In this document: in pieces, positions 1 to 9,421 of the stretch
How positions within the stretch are numbered: position 1 is the first letter of the stretch
Layout: every line of letters begins with the position of its first letter
From: Candidatus Regiella insecticola LSR1
Lineage (GTDB): Bacteria > Pseudomonadota > Gammaproteobacteria > Enterobacterales > Enterobacteriaceae
DNA: 64,000 nt
Direction: 5' to 3'
NCBI RefSeq assembly: GCF_000143625.1
Contig: NZ_GL379589.1
Coordinates: forward strand, 258,743 to 322,742
The notes under the pieces: model-generated
Database searches by the model: none
What the model was told of the DNA's origin: nothing
Seen by the model: only the letters and a program-made list of their open reading frames with translations
Translations under genes and position numbers: made by a program

Positions 1-369
1 CGCGAGGAAAAAATTGCTAAGATGCTTAAGCCTATACAAAACAAAGGATATTTTGTTTTTCATGATGCTTACGGCTACTTTGAAGAACGGTTTGGCTTAA
101 CGCCATTGGGTCATTTTACCTTCAATCCCGCAATACAGCCTGGGGTACAACGTTTAGATCAAATAAAAACCCAGTTGCTTGATAAAAAAGCAACCTGTAT
201 TTTTGCTGAGCCACAATTCAGGCCAGCCGTGATCAATGCTATTGCCGAGGGTACAGATGTACATATAGGTATGTTAGATCCACTGGGGGGAAGCATCGAG
301 TTGCACAAGGACAGCTATGTAGAGTTTTTATCTCAGTTGTCCGATCAATATCTAAGCTGCCTGAAATAG
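1..369 (+). CDS. znuA: zinc ABC transporter substrate-binding protein ZnuA, C-terminal part
   Basis: Periplasmic zinc-binding component of the ZnuABC uptake system. The frame is open from the first base, so the gene starts before the window. The visible 122 codons are the C-terminal lobe: [12 protein letters not shown] carries a His of the zinc site, and the late Cys pair (CIFAEPQF and the final YLSCLK) matches the disulfide known in enterobacterial ZnuA. It is followed on the same strand by mepM and lpxM, the conserved enterobacterial order znuA-mepM-lpxM. Family assignment is firm; the N-terminus, signal peptide and His-rich loop cannot be seen. Confidence 0.93.
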   Translation, partial: REEKIAKMLKPIQNKGYFVFHDAYGYFEERFGLTPLGHFTFNPAIQPGVQRLDQIKTQLLDKKATCIFAEPQFRPAVINAIAEGTDVHIGMLDPLGGSIELHKDSYVEFLSQLSDQYLSCLK

Positions 370-375
370 ATCGCT

Positions 376-591
376 ACCCAATGAATTTTGAGTTACGGCA
401 AGGTGGCAATCAATCGAATCCCAGGAGTGTATCCCCTTCGTCTTTGAAATTGCCTTCGGCTGCCAGGGCGACCGACCGATGAGGCAAGCACCCGCAGCCA
501 GGCTTCAAAGACGAAGGGGATGGTACATGACAGAGTGATGAGAGCAAGCAGCCAACGCCGTCGTAACTCGAAAGACGAAAGGTATACATTG
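376..591. repeat. nested R1 intergenic repeat
   Basis: An R1 family element: its outer ends resemble TACCCAATGAATTTTGAGTT on the left and a match to its inverted partner ending ACGAAAGGTATAC on the right. A second R1-like unit with its own inverted ends (CCCCTTCGTCTTTGAA at about 434 and TTCAAAGACGAAGGGG at about 505-520) sits inside it. R1 copies elsewhere in the window are about 125 bp, so this copy is enlarged by the inner one. It fills the znuA-mepM gap and probably contributes the mepM upstream region. Confidence 0.8.
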
Positions 592-606
592 TAAGGATAA
601 AAACAA

Positions 607-1926
607 TTGCAGCAGGTAGTCCGAACTATCACTTTAACGTATAACAGCCTATCACGCCCACACCGTATAATGCTGGGGTCTTTGATTCTAGTGACATTGG
701 CTGTGTTTATTTGGCAACCTGCTGTTCATCTTCCAGAAAATGATCCTATCAGCAAAGACATAACACTGAACCTCACTCAGCCAAGATCATTACCCCTTGA
801 TGTCAACGAACCGCTTGAGCAAACAATACCCGAACCTGATGAAATTCTCCAAGATGAACTGGATACCAAGTCTCCTAATGGCTCCAGCACCAATGAATAT
901 GTGATTTCGTCAGGGGACACCTTAGGCAATATTCTGACTCAATATGGCATCGATAAGGCGGATATTGCCTTGCTGGCTTCACAACATCGAGCATTGCGTC
1001 ATCTAAAAGTAGGTCAACAGATTTCCTGGTCCATCAATGCAAATGGGGATTTACAACGCTTGCTTTGGGAGGTCTCAGCTCGCGAAAGCCGCATTTATGA
1101 TCGCATTGGCAATCACTTTAAAGAAAAAAAAATATTGCAACAAGGTGAATGGCATGACAGTGTGCTAAAAGGACGTTTCGGAGGAAATTTTATCAAAAGT
1201 GCAAAAAATGCTGGATTAAATACCACCGAAATACGCGCTGTTACTAAAGCACTACAATGGCAATTAAACGTCAATAAACTGCAAAGCGGCGATCAGTTTT
1301 CAGTATTGATGTCACGAGAAAAATTTGAAGGCCGTCATGAGCAGAGCCGACTACTTGGGGTTCATATACTTTCAAACGGCAAAGATTATTACGCGATTCG
1401 CGCCAGCGACGGAAAATTTTATGATCGCCATGGTTCTGGTTTAGCGCGGGGTTTTATGCGTTTTCCGACGATGAGACACTTCCGTATCTCTTCTGGATTC
1501 AATCTGCGCCGTGTTAATCCGGTCAGTGGAAGGATTACCCCACATAAAGGAGTGGATTTTGCGATGCCAATAGGAACACCCGTACTCAGCATCGGGGATG
1601 GTGAAGTGTTGATAGCCAAACGAAGCGGAGCCGCAGGTAATTATGTTGTTATCCGCCACGGGCGCCAATACATCACGCGCTATATGCATCTAAAAAAACT
1701 ATTGGTTGAGCCAGGGCAAAAAGTAAAACGGGGAGATCGCATCGCTTTATCCGGTAATACGGGGCGCTCTACCGGACCACATTTGCATTATGAATTATGG
1801 ATTAACCAGCAAGCGGTTAATCCTGTCACCGCAAAGTTGCCACGTTCTGAAGGGTTAACAGGCCAAAGTCGCCGGAAATATATGGCAACAGCCAAACAAG
1901 TTGTATCGCAGCTGCGTTTTAATTAA
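607..1926 (+). CDS. mepM: murein DD-endopeptidase MepM
   Basis: Zinc-dependent endopeptidase that cleaves D-Ala-mDAP cross-links to allow peptidoglycan growth; it acts at the periplasmic face of the inner membrane. The product has 439 residues, the usual enterobacterial length. There is one N-terminal membrane anchor (about 20-37), a LysM/OapA-like region (EYVISSGDTLG at 97-107) and a C-terminal M23 domain with ligands in HKGVD (313-317) and HLH (392-394), all intact. I start it at the TTG at 607 because the following MQQVVRTITL aligns with the normal N-terminus and no nearer ATG fits. Downstream, lpxM follows after 15 nt, probably in one transcript. Confidence 0.95.
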   Translation: MQQVVRTITLTYNSLSRPHRIMLGSLILVTLAVFIWQPAVHLPENDPISKDITLNLTQPRSLPLDVNEPLEQTIPEPDEILQDELDTKSPNGSSTNEYVISSGDTLGNILTQYGIDKADIALLASQHRALRHLKVGQQISWSINANGDLQRLLWEVSARESRIYDRIGNHFKEKKILQQGEWHDSVLKGRFGGNFIKSAKNAGLNTTEIRAVTKALQWQLNVNKLQSGDQFSVLMSREKFEGRHEQSRLLGVHILSNGKDYYAIRASDGKFYDRHGSGLARGFMRFPTMRHFRISSGFNLRRVNPVSGRITPHKGVDFAMPIGTPVLSIGDGEVLIAKRSGAAGNYVVIRHGRQYITRYMHLKKLLVEPGQKVKRGDRIALSGNTGRSTGPHLHYELWINQQAVNPVTAKLPRSEGLTGQSRRKYMATAKQVVSQLRFN

Positions 1927-1941
1927 TCGACAGAGTGTGTT

Positions 1942-2904
1942 ATGCATCAAGAAAAAAATAAAAACGAAGGGTTTATTCCACGCTTTCAAAAATCATTTCT
2001 TTATCCGCGTTATTGGCTAATTTGGTTTAGCATTATGCTTCTTATTGTCTCAGCTTATATCCCTGCTAGAATACGGGATCCGTTTTGGGCCAGCCTCGGA
2101 CGCCTCGTCGGAAAATTTGCTAAAGGTGCACGGCGGCGTGCACGTATCAATCTTTGCTATTGTATGCCGCAATTAGATGAAAAAAAACGCGAAAAACTGA
2201 TTGATGACATGTTTGCGGCCGCAGCACAGCCCATGGTGATGCTGGCTGAATTATATTTACGTGGCACTAAATCACTGTGTTCGCGTGTACATTGGCATGG
2301 CAGAGAAATATGGGACGATGTACAAAAGCAGGAACGTAATATCATTTTGCTGGTTCCTCACGGTTGGATGATAGATATCCCTTTCATGTTGCTGGCAGCA
2401 GAAGGAAAACCCGTAGCCGGCATGTTCCATCATCAACGTAATTCACTCATCGATTATTTGTGGAATCGTACCCGATTACGCTTTGGTGGCCGTATTCATT
2501 CACGCGAGGAAGGCATAAAACCCTTTATTAGCTCGGTACGTCAAGGATTTTGGGGTGGTTATTTACCTGATGAAGACTACGGAACTGATCAAAGCGAATT
2601 TGTGGATTTTTTTGCCACTTATAAAGCAACGTTACCAACGCTTGGACGCTTAATGAAAATATGCAACGCTGCGATTGTGCCCATGTTCTCTGTCTATGAT
2701 TACAATAAACACCGTTTTGATATTTATATTCGCCCACCAATGGATGACTTAACCGGTGCAGATGATGCTTATGTCGCACGGAGAGTCAACGAAGAAATAG
2801 AAACATTGATCACCCCAAATCCAGAACATTACGCTTGGATATTGAAATTCATTAAAACCCGAAAACACGGTGAGATACAACCTTATTTGCGTAAGGATCT
2901 TTAA
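1942..2904 (+). CDS. lpxM: lipid A myristoyltransferase LpxM
   Basis: Inner-membrane acyltransferase that adds the final secondary acyl chain (usually myristate) to lipid A. It has 320 residues, close to the usual 323. A membrane segment lies at about 23-42, and the catalytic HX4D motif is intact as HGWMID (H140, D145). The C-terminal KTRKHGEIQPY is characteristic of LpxM rather than LpxL. It follows mepM by 15 nt as in related genomes. An intact lpxM suggests hexa-acylated lipid A is still made. Confidence 0.95.
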   Translation: MHQEKNKNEGFIPRFQKSFLYPRYWLIWFSIMLLIVSAYIPARIRDPFWASLGRLVGKFAKGARRRARINLCYCMPQLDEKKREKLIDDMFAAAAQPMVMLAELYLRGTKSLCSRVHWHGREIWDDVQKQERNIILLVPHGWMIDIPFMLLAAEGKPVAGMFHHQRNSLIDYLWNRTRLRFGGRIHSREEGIKPFISSVRQGFWGGYLPDEDYGTDQSEFVDFFATYKATLPTLGRLMKICNAAIVPMFSVYDYNKHRFDIYIRPPMDDLTGADDAYVARRVNEEIETLITPNPEHYAWILKFIKTRKHGEIQPYLRKDL

Positions 2905-2919
2905 TCCCACCGTCCACTA

Positions 2920-2998
2920 AGAGCCTATTCGAAATCTTCTTTGAGCTACGCTCCGGCGAGGAAAAAAGGGATGAAAAAGATTTTGAATAAGCTCTAAT
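2920..2998. repeat. R3 intergenic repeat
   Basis: About 79 bp with imperfect inverted ends: GAGCCTATTCGAAATCTTCT on the left and AAGATTTTGAATAAGCTC on the right. Partial relatives occur at 9064, 11725, 16908, 39905 and 55086-55141. It lies between lpxM and zwf and encodes nothing. Confidence 0.7.
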
Positions 2999-3030
2999 AC
3001 ACAACCATAGGATAATCAAGGAGCATCGAT

Positions 3031-4500
3031 ATGGCAGCAAGCGATCCTACACCCGCCTGTGATCTCGTTATTTTTGGCGCTAGAGGTGATCTAGCACGCC
3101 GAAAACTACTGCCTTCACTTTACCAGCTAGAAAAAGCCGGTCATCTCCATCCGGATACACGAATTATTGGTATGGCTCGTGCCGATTGGAATAAAGAGCA
3201 GTATAGCAAGCAAGTGAAAGAATCCCTTAACAAATTTATAAAAGAAAAGTTAGATAATTTACTCTGGTCTAAACTCCAAGCGAGATTAAATTTTTGTAAG
3301 CTAGATGTCGAAGACAATGAACATTTTAAAAAATTAAAAGAATTGCTTGATCAAAAAGATCATCCCGCGATCCATTATTTCGCTATGCCGCCAAGTACCT
3401 TTGGCTCGATTTGTAAAGGATTAGCGCAAGCAAAATTAAATAGCCCCCCCAATCGAGTCGTGATGGAAAAACCATTAGGCAAAGATTTTGCCTCATCACA
3501 GGTGATTAACAATCAAGTCGCTAAATATTTCAACGAATCTCAGGTTTATCGTATCGATCACTATTTAGGCAAAGAAACCGTGCTCAATTTGCTGGCCTTG
3601 CGTTTTGCTAATAACCTGTTTATCTCTAACTGGGATAATCGTACTATCGATCACATACAAATTACCGTTGCTGAAGAAGTTGGCATTGAAGGGCGCTGGG
3701 GATATTTTGATGAAGCAGGTCAAATGCGAGATATGGTGCAAAGCCATTTATTGCAGATTCTCACTATGATTGCTATGGCGCCTCCTGCCAAACTTAATGC
3801 CGATGATATCCGTGATGAAAAAGTGAAAATATTACGATCTTTACGCCGTATCGATCATCGTAACGTGCGTAATACTACCGTTCGTGGCCAATATATCGCT
3901 GGAAAGCTGCAAGGCCATCAGGTACCCGGTTATCTGGAAGAAGACGGGGCAAATAAAAATAGCATTACCGAAACCTTTGTCTCAATCCGACTGGATATCG
4001 ATGATTGGCGTTGGGCAGGGGTACCCTTCTACCTACGCACTGGTAAACGGCTGACAACTAAATGCTCTGAAGTCGTGGTGTACTTCAAAAATCAAGTACT
4101 CAATTTATTTACGGGATCTTATCTAGAACTACCACAAAATAAATTAACCATTCGTTTACAACCTGATGAAGGGATCGAAATACAAATTCTCAATAAAGTA
4201 CCCGGCTTAGAGCATAAACACCGATTGCAAACAACTAAACTTGATTTAAGCTTTTCGGAAACTTTTCATCAAGAACATCTTGCCGATGCTTATGAACGTC
4301 TACTATTGGAAGTCATGCGGGGCATCCAAGCATTATTTGTCCGTCGTGATGAAGTGGAAGAAGCCTGGAAATGGGTTGATTCCATTATGGCAGCTTGGAA
4401 AACTGAAAATCAGGCACCAGAACCCTATGAATCAGGTAGCTGGGGGCCAAAAGCTTCCGCTGATATGCTCACCAATGATAGTCGTTCATGGAACGAATAG
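3031..4500 (+). CDS. zwf: glucose-6-phosphate 1-dehydrogenase
   Basis: Oxidises glucose-6-phosphate to 6-phosphogluconolactone with NADP, the entry to the oxidative pentose phosphate pathway. The 489 residues match the normal length. The nucleotide-binding GARGDL (16-21) and the active-site RIDHYLGKE (174-182) are intact. The start is supported by AAGGAG 7 nt upstream. The neighbour upstream is lpxM; an R1 repeat follows the stop. Together with tktA (43.7 kb) it indicates a working pentose phosphate pathway. Confidence 0.97.
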   Translation: MAASDPTPACDLVIFGARGDLARRKLLPSLYQLEKAGHLHPDTRIIGMARADWNKEQYSKQVKESLNKFIKEKLDNLLWSKLQARLNFCKLDVEDNEHFKKLKELLDQKDHPAIHYFAMPPSTFGSICKGLAQAKLNSPPNRVVMEKPLGKDFASSQVINNQVAKYFNESQVYRIDHYLGKETVLNLLALRFANNLFISNWDNRTIDHIQITVAEEVGIEGRWGYFDEAGQMRDMVQSHLLQILTMIAMAPPAKLNADDIRDEKVKILRSLRRIDHRNVRNTTVRGQYIAGKLQGHQVPGYLEEDGANKNSITETFVSIRLDIDDWRWAGVPFYLRTGKRLTTKCSEVVVYFKNQVLNLFTGSYLELPQNKLTIRLQPDEGIEIQILNKVPGLEHKHRLQTTKLDLSFSETFHQEHLADAYERLLLEVMRGIQALFVRRDEVEEAWKWVDSIMAAWKTENQAPEPYESGSWGPKASADMLTNDSRSWNE

Positions 4501-4700
4501 TAGACTGATTCGGCTATACCCAATGAATTTCGAGTTACAGCAAGGCGGCAAGGGCGACCGACCGATGAGCGTAGACATACTACGTGATTCGGCGAGCATC
4601 CGCAGCCAACGCCGCCGTAACTTGAAAGGCAAAGGGTATATATTAAAAAATCGACTATACCCAAAGCCAACAACGCGGCGGCTTTAAAGGCAAAGGGTAT
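4501..4700. repeat. R2 end fragment plus one complete and one partial R1 repeat
   Basis: 4501-4516 is a solo end of R2 (GACTGATTCGGCTATA). 4515-4640 is a complete R1 with ends TATACCCAATGAATTTCGAG and GCCGTAACTTGAAAGGC...GGGTATA. 4654-4700 is a shortened R1 derivative. These repeats occupy almost all of the zwf-yoaA gap. They leave about 35 bp before the yoaA GTG start, so yoaA transcription may depend on repeat-derived sequence. Confidence 0.8.
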
Positions 4701-4735
4701 AATCACTTTAACGGTGATTTTTATCGAGGCATCGC

Positions 4736-6682
4736 GTGACGAATGATTTTGCAATAGAGGGGGTGTTAGCACGCGCCATCACGGGATTTAATCCCCGCGA
4801 ATCACAGCAAAAAATGGCGCAGGCAGTCCGCGAAGCTATAAAAGCCAAACAACAGTTAGTGGTGGAAGCCGGTACGGGAACTGGCAAGACCTTCGCCTAT
4901 TTAGTTCCAGCATTACGGGCAAAATGTAAAATTATCATTTCTACCGGCTCCAAGGCGTTGCAAGATCAGCTCTATGGGCGAGATCTACCCACCATCGTGC
5001 AGGCAATAGATTTTAAAGGCCAGTTGGCTTTATTAAAAGGACGGTCAAATTATCTTTGTCTCGAGCGTTTAGCTCAACAATTGCTCGTTGGCAATCAACA
5101 GACAGATAACATACTAAAGGAGTTTACCTACTTACGCCGTTGGTCATCAACAACAGAGGACGGCGACATCAATACCTGCGTTAAAATAGCAGAAGACAGT
5201 CTTATCTGGCCATTGGTAACCAGTACCCATGATAATTGTCTAGGGGCTGATTGCCCAAAATATCAAGATTGTTTTGTCGTGAAGGCTCGGCGCCGAGCTA
5301 TGGATGCGGATATCGTTGTCGTCAATCATCACCTTTTTATGGCCGATAGGGTAGTGAAAGAAAGTGGTTTTGCTGAACTCATTCCCTATGCTGATGCAGT
5401 GATATTCGACGAGGCTCACCAAATTCCTGATATTGCCAGCCAGTATTTCGGGCAACAATTGACCAGCCGTCAGTTAATGAATTTAGCCAAAGATATTATC
5501 GTTATCTATCGAACGGAACTACAGGACACATCTCAATTACAAACCAGTGCTGATCAATTGATTAAATGTATACAAGATCTCCGCTTAGCTTTTGGCTCCC
5601 TCACGCCTCAATCTCACTTTTTGGGTAATTTTCGAGGAGATTTGGCTGATCTATTACAAAAGAACTTACGACGAACCGCACCGTTGCAACAAGCACTGGT
5701 ATTATTGAAAGAGGCATTGGAATTTTGTCATGACACCGTCAAGTCATCCCTTGGGCGTTCCGCTACACTTGATACCCTTTACGAACGAGTGATGATGTAC
5801 CTTAATCGATTTAAAAGACTCAAAGAAGTTACGATCCCTGGTTTTAGCTACTGGTATGAATGTAATCCCCGCCACTTTATACTGGCGTTAACCCCTCTTT
5901 CTATTGCTGAGCGTTTTCATGAATTAATGATCGAAAAACCCAGTAGTTGGATTTTTACTTCAGCAACGCTTTCCGTTAATGAGGGATTTGAGCATTTTAC
6001 TCAACGTCTCGGATTGACAGAAAGCAAAACCTTGCTGTTACCTAGCCCATTCGATTATGCCAACCAAGCATTACTTTGCGTACCACGCCATTTACCCTCA
6101 CCTAATCAATTCGATGTAGCGCAAAAACTAGCGGATATGCTTAAACCTGTGATCGAAGCCAATCATGGACGGTGCTTTTTTTTATGTACCTCCAATCAAA
6201 TGATGCGTGAACTGGCAGAAGCTTTTCGCGCCAGTATGACATTGCCTGTTTTAGTACAAGGAGAAACCAGTAAAGAGGCGTTATTAAATCAATTTATTAC
6301 CGCTGGCAACGCCTTGTTGGTGGCAACCAATAGTTTCTGGGAAGGCGTCGATGTGCGAGGAAACACATTGTCCTGTGTCATTATTGATAAATTGCCCTTC
6401 ACTACTCCCGATGATCCTTTGTTGAAAGCGAGAATGGAAGACTGCCGTTTACGGGGTGGAAATCCTTTTAATGACGTTCAGTTACCTGACGCAATTATTA
6501 TGCTAAAACAAGGCGTTGGGCGTTTAATTCGTGATATTAGCGATAGAGGGCTATTGGTTATCTGTGATCACCGATTAGTAACACGTCCTTACGGCGCTAC
6601 TTTTCTTAACAGTCTGCCACCAACACCACGCACACGTGATTTAATCACCGCTATTGAATTCGTTAAACCACAAAGACTTTAA
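4736..6682 (+). CDS. yoaA: ATP-dependent DNA helicase YoaA (XPD/DinG family)
   Basis: 5'-3' DNA helicase of the XPD-like, iron-sulfur type, linked in E. coli to DNA damage repair with HolC. The 648 residues compare with about 636 usually. Walker A is EAGTGTGKT (44-52) and the DEAH box is VIFDEAHQ (225-228). The four cluster cysteines are present at C108, C168, C173 and C179. The C-terminal helicase motif QGVGRLIRD is intact. The start is GTG at 4736, which yields the family N-terminus; no clear Shine-Dalgarno is seen in the repeat-derived upstream sequence. Confidence 0.95.
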   Translation: MTNDFAIEGVLARAITGFNPRESQQKMAQAVREAIKAKQQLVVEAGTGTGKTFAYLVPALRAKCKIIISTGSKALQDQLYGRDLPTIVQAIDFKGQLALLKGRSNYLCLERLAQQLLVGNQQTDNILKEFTYLRRWSSTTEDGDINTCVKIAEDSLIWPLVTSTHDNCLGADCPKYQDCFVVKARRRAMDADIVVVNHHLFMADRVVKESGFAELIPYADAVIFDEAHQIPDIASQYFGQQLTSRQLMNLAKDIIVIYRTELQDTSQLQTSADQLIKCIQDLRLAFGSLTPQSHFLGNFRGDLADLLQKNLRRTAPLQQALVLLKEALEFCHDTVKSSLGRSATLDTLYERVMMYLNRFKRLKEVTIPGFSYWYECNPRHFILALTPLSIAERFHELMIEKPSSWIFTSATLSVNEGFEHFTQRLGLTESKTLLLPSPFDYANQALLCVPRHLPSPNQFDVAQKLADMLKPVIEANHGRCFFLCTSNQMMRELAEAFRASMTLPVLVQGETSKEALLNQFITAGNALLVATNSFWEGVDVRGNTLSCVIIDKLPFTTPDDPLLKARMEDCRLRGGNPFNDVQLPDAIIMLKQGVGRLIRDISDRGLLVICDHRLVTRPYGATFLNSLPPTPRTRDLITAIEFVKPQRL

Positions 6683-6747
6683 ACACAAGCGATAACAAAT
6701 AAAAAGAACTTTTTTAGGCATTTTTTGGCGTCGTTTTTGTATTACTT

Positions 6748-6957
6748 ATAGCCCGAATCAGTCTAATTTGATTCAGGCGGGGGAGTGCAGACAGTACAAA
6801 TAGTACGGCAAGCGACGACAACCCAGAATTGGGTAGACACTCCTAGGATTCGATTAATTGCCGCCTTGCCGTAATTCGAAATTCATTAGGTTTACGCGCT
6901 CATCGTTCTCACGCCCTGGCCGCGCCTAGTGGCAACTTGAAGGGCTGTGGGTATATT
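6748..6957. repeat. degraded R2 and R1 repeats
   Basis: 6748-6838 carries an R2 left part (AATCAGTCTAATTTGATTCA and the AGTACAAATAGTACGGCAAG core type) without its right end. 6841-6957 is a rearranged R1 half containing GCCGCCTTGCCGTAATTCG and ending GGGTATA. Together with the following element at 6959-7098, this explains the 466 bp gap between yoaA and the pilT remnant. No ORF or RNA gene is visible. Confidence 0.65.
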
Positions 6958-6958
6958 A

Positions 6959-7098
6959 GACCTCTTTGGAAACCGTAGTTCGTTATGCGGAGTCAAGGCA
7001 CCCGGCGCACAGCAACCTTCGTTAACATAAAGTACATGAGGATTGCGCGCACCGGACAACGCAGGATCCGTATCACGCAGTAGGTTTCCGAAGAGGGC
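6959..7098. mobile_element. MITE-like element with IS5-type terminal inverted repeats
   Basis: 140 bp without coding capacity, bounded by GACCTCTTTGGAAACC on the left and the inverse of GCCCTCTTCGGAAACC on the right, flanked by TA on both sides. These ends match the 17 bp ends (GACCTCTTCGGAAACTA) of the two full IS5-family copies in this window at 14 of 16 positions, and the TA flanks are the same. The interior is unrelated to the transposase gene. Most likely a non-autonomous element mobilised by that transposase. Confidence 0.7.
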
Positions 7099-7794
7099 TA
7101 TTATTAGGCAACAAGTCGAATGCTGTTTTAGTATCCAAAATCGGCAGGCTATGCCAATAGTCCTTGTCGTTGTTGCATTCCTTGCGTAAAAGTTTGCATA
7201 CCCAGCTGCCCATTAGTTTGCATTACACCTTCTAGTTGATGTGTTTTACCTTCTCTGATCAGGTTACTGACCGCAGTACTGCGCGTTAAAATTTCAAATA
7301 AAGCGATACGTCCCCCTCCTTGCTTATTGACAAGCTTTTGGGCGATGACCGCAACCAGCCCAGCGGCTAATTGTCCGCGAACAGCAATTTTCTCTGCTGC
7401 TGGAAAAACATCAATGAGCCGATCAATCGCTTGTGCTGCCGTCCGAGTGTGTAAAGTCGCTAATACAAGATGCCCGGTTTCGGCGGCTGTCAATGCCAGG
7501 CGAATACTTTCGGTATCACGTAATTCACCCAGCAAAATAATATCAGGATCCTGACGCAGTGTTGCATTTAAGGCCGCACTGGCAGAATGCGTATGACACC
7601 CCAAATCTCTTTGTTGAATCAGACCTGCACCTTGCTCATGAATATATTCAATAGGATCTTCCAACGTAATAATATGCCGTCCTCCTTGCTGATGAATCGC
7701 CCCAATAATCGCATTCAATGTGGTTGACTTACCGCTACCCGTAGCGCCAGTGATCAAAATTAATCCATCTTTCTGTTGCATTAATGGTTCAATA

Positions 7795-8704
7795 GACCTC
7801 TTCGGAAACTAGCATTCATATAAGAATTTTGGTAAAATACTCCTAAACAAGGAGCCGCCATGAAATATGAAGTAATAAAAGTACTGGAAGAGGAAAAATT
7901 TCGTCGCTTAACGGGTGTTAAACGCAGTACATTTGAAAAGATGATAAAGATATTGAATGAAGCAGATAAGAGTAAGCAAGGGAAAGGAGGTCGGAAACCC
8001 AAGCGGGGTTTAGAAGAGCGCTTATTAATGGCACTGGAGTATATACGAGAATATCGCACTTATTTTCATGTCAGCCAAAGCTATGGCGTGAGTGAGAGCA
8101 CATGCTATGAAACGATTAAATGGATAGAGAATACACTAATAAAGCATCCTGATTTTGCCCTACCTGGACGCAAAGCTGTATTAAAAAGGGATAGGGAGTA
8201 TGAGCTGGTTCTTATTGATGCCACAGAAACGCCGATTGAACGTCCCCAAAAAAACAAAAGCCGTTTTACTCAGGAAAAAAGAAACGACACACCTTAAAAA
8301 CACAAGTGCTCGTTGATAAAAAAAGTAAAGCAGTCATCTGTACAAGCTTTACGAATGGGAGGCGCCATGATTTTAGGTTGTTTAAGGAGTCTGGTGTGCG
8401 AATACATCCTGACATCAAAACAGTTACCGATACAGGTTACCAAGGGCTTGGCAAGATTCATTCAAACTCGGCGTTGCCTAAGAAAAAGACAAAGAAAAAT
8501 CCCTTAACAAAAGAAGATAAACGCAACAATCGTGCGTTATCAAGCCAGCGTGTATTAAACGAACATGTCATTGGTATGATTAAAAGATTTAAAATTGTAT
8601 CAGACCGTTATCGAAACAGGCGAAAACGTTTTGGATTAAGATTTAATCTGATTGCTGCAATTTATAATATGGAAATTAGATAAATGATAGTTTCCGAAGA
8701 GGTC
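7795..8704 (+). mobile_element. IS5-family insertion sequence, copy 1
   Basis: 910 bp with perfect 17 bp terminal inverted repeats GACCTCTTCGGAAACTA, flanked on both sides by TA (target duplication), which fits the IS427-like groups of IS5. It is nearly identical to the copy at 18510-19418. It interrupts the pilT-like gene. The near identity of the two copies and the clean target duplication point to recent transposition. Confidence 0.92.
7860..8683 (+). CDS. IS5-family transposase, two overlapping frames
   Basis: Frame 1 (7860-8297, 145 aa) has the N-terminal helix-turn-helix region and the first catalytic Asp (LIDATETPIERP). Frame 2 (in frame to 8683) has the second Asp (TDTGYQG) and the Glu region (LNEHVIGMIKRFK). 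A -1 shift on the A6 run at 8275-8280 joins them: QEK then KKRHTLKTQVLVD, giving one transposase of about 275 aa. Both IS copies carry the same arrangement, so programmed frameshifting or transcriptional slippage is more likely than independent decay. Confidence 0.85.
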
Positions 8705-9063
8705 TAATGATGTCCGGCACCGCGAGGGCAGTCAGCTGAGGGCAGTGGCTGGATATCAACCGGAAGGCCACTGATAAACCGTGCTGTTGCTGAAAAAAAT
8801 TTCCCCGAAGCCTTTGTTTATTTTTTGTCGTGTAGGCGAAATCCAGTTGCCCGGCTTGTCGTAATTTTAAGCGTTGCGCCTCGTTTAATAGCTGTTGGCA
8901 TAATGCTTGTAGCTCACTATTATTTACTGGTGAATATTCCGGGAAAGGACATAGTAGGCCATCAATACGTAACCGAGGGTAATGGCCACTACAAAGATGC
9001 AGATCAGATGCATTATGTTTCATACTCAGCACAATTAATTGTTCAAAATCCATGGCAATCCCT

Positions 9064-9394
9064 CAGAGCTTATTCGAAATCTCTTGTGCTCGCTGATATC
9101 CCCTTCGCCTTTGAAGTTTTAGATTACTCGGTACTCGCAATCCTCATGTACTTGTGTACACAGCGGTTGCTGTGCGCCACATTAAGTATGGCTCAGAGAA
9201 AATTTCGCATATATAGCCAAACCAGTTTAATTTGATTCTGTGTTGTCGTCGCTTGCCTTACTATTTGTACTGTCTGCGCTCCTCCGCCTTGAATCAAATT
9301 AAACTGATTCGGCTATATCCTTCGCCTTTGAAGCCGCCGCGTTGTTGGCTGCGGGTGTTCGTCGGCTAGCGACAACTTCAAAGGCGAAGGATAT
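9064..9394. repeat. R3 fragment, complete R2 and short R1 repeat in tandem
   Basis: The 368 bp between the pilT-like gene and yggS is repeat-derived. 9064-9110 is an R3 end (GAGCTTATTCGAAATCTCTT). 9212-9317 is a complete R2 with ends TATAGCCAAACCAGTTTAAT and the inverse of TATAGCCGAATCAGTTTAAT. 9316-9394 is a short R1 with ends TATATCCTTCGCCTTTGAAG and CTTCAAAGGCGAAGGATATA. R1 and R2 share the TATA at their boundary. No gene is present. Confidence 0.8.
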
Positions 9395-9421
9395 AAGCTC
9401 TTCAATTCATGTGAGCATGAC

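Larger units (their letters stand above)
7149..9053 (-). pseudogene. yggR: PilT/YggR-like twitching ATPase, split by an IS
   Basis: Type IV pilus retraction ATPase family. The N-terminal part (9053 to 8705, start MDFEQLIVLSMKHNASDLHL) is separated from the C-terminal part (7794 to 7149) by the IS5 element at 7795-8704. The C-part carries Walker A GATGSGKST, the Asp and His boxes (TLEDPIEYIH, ATLHTRTA) and ends at the normal place. Joining the two halves at one copy of the TA duplication gives an uninterrupted frame (VPDIII then EPLMQQKDG), so the insertion is the only visible lesion. The gene is divergent from yggS, as in E. coli. No other pilus genes are in the window. Confidence 0.9.

Noticed and set aside
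393-632. Minus-strand ORF over the znuA-mepM gap, and similar ORFs over other R1 copies
   Set aside because: They are translations of R1 repeats and appear wherever R1 does, in both orientations.
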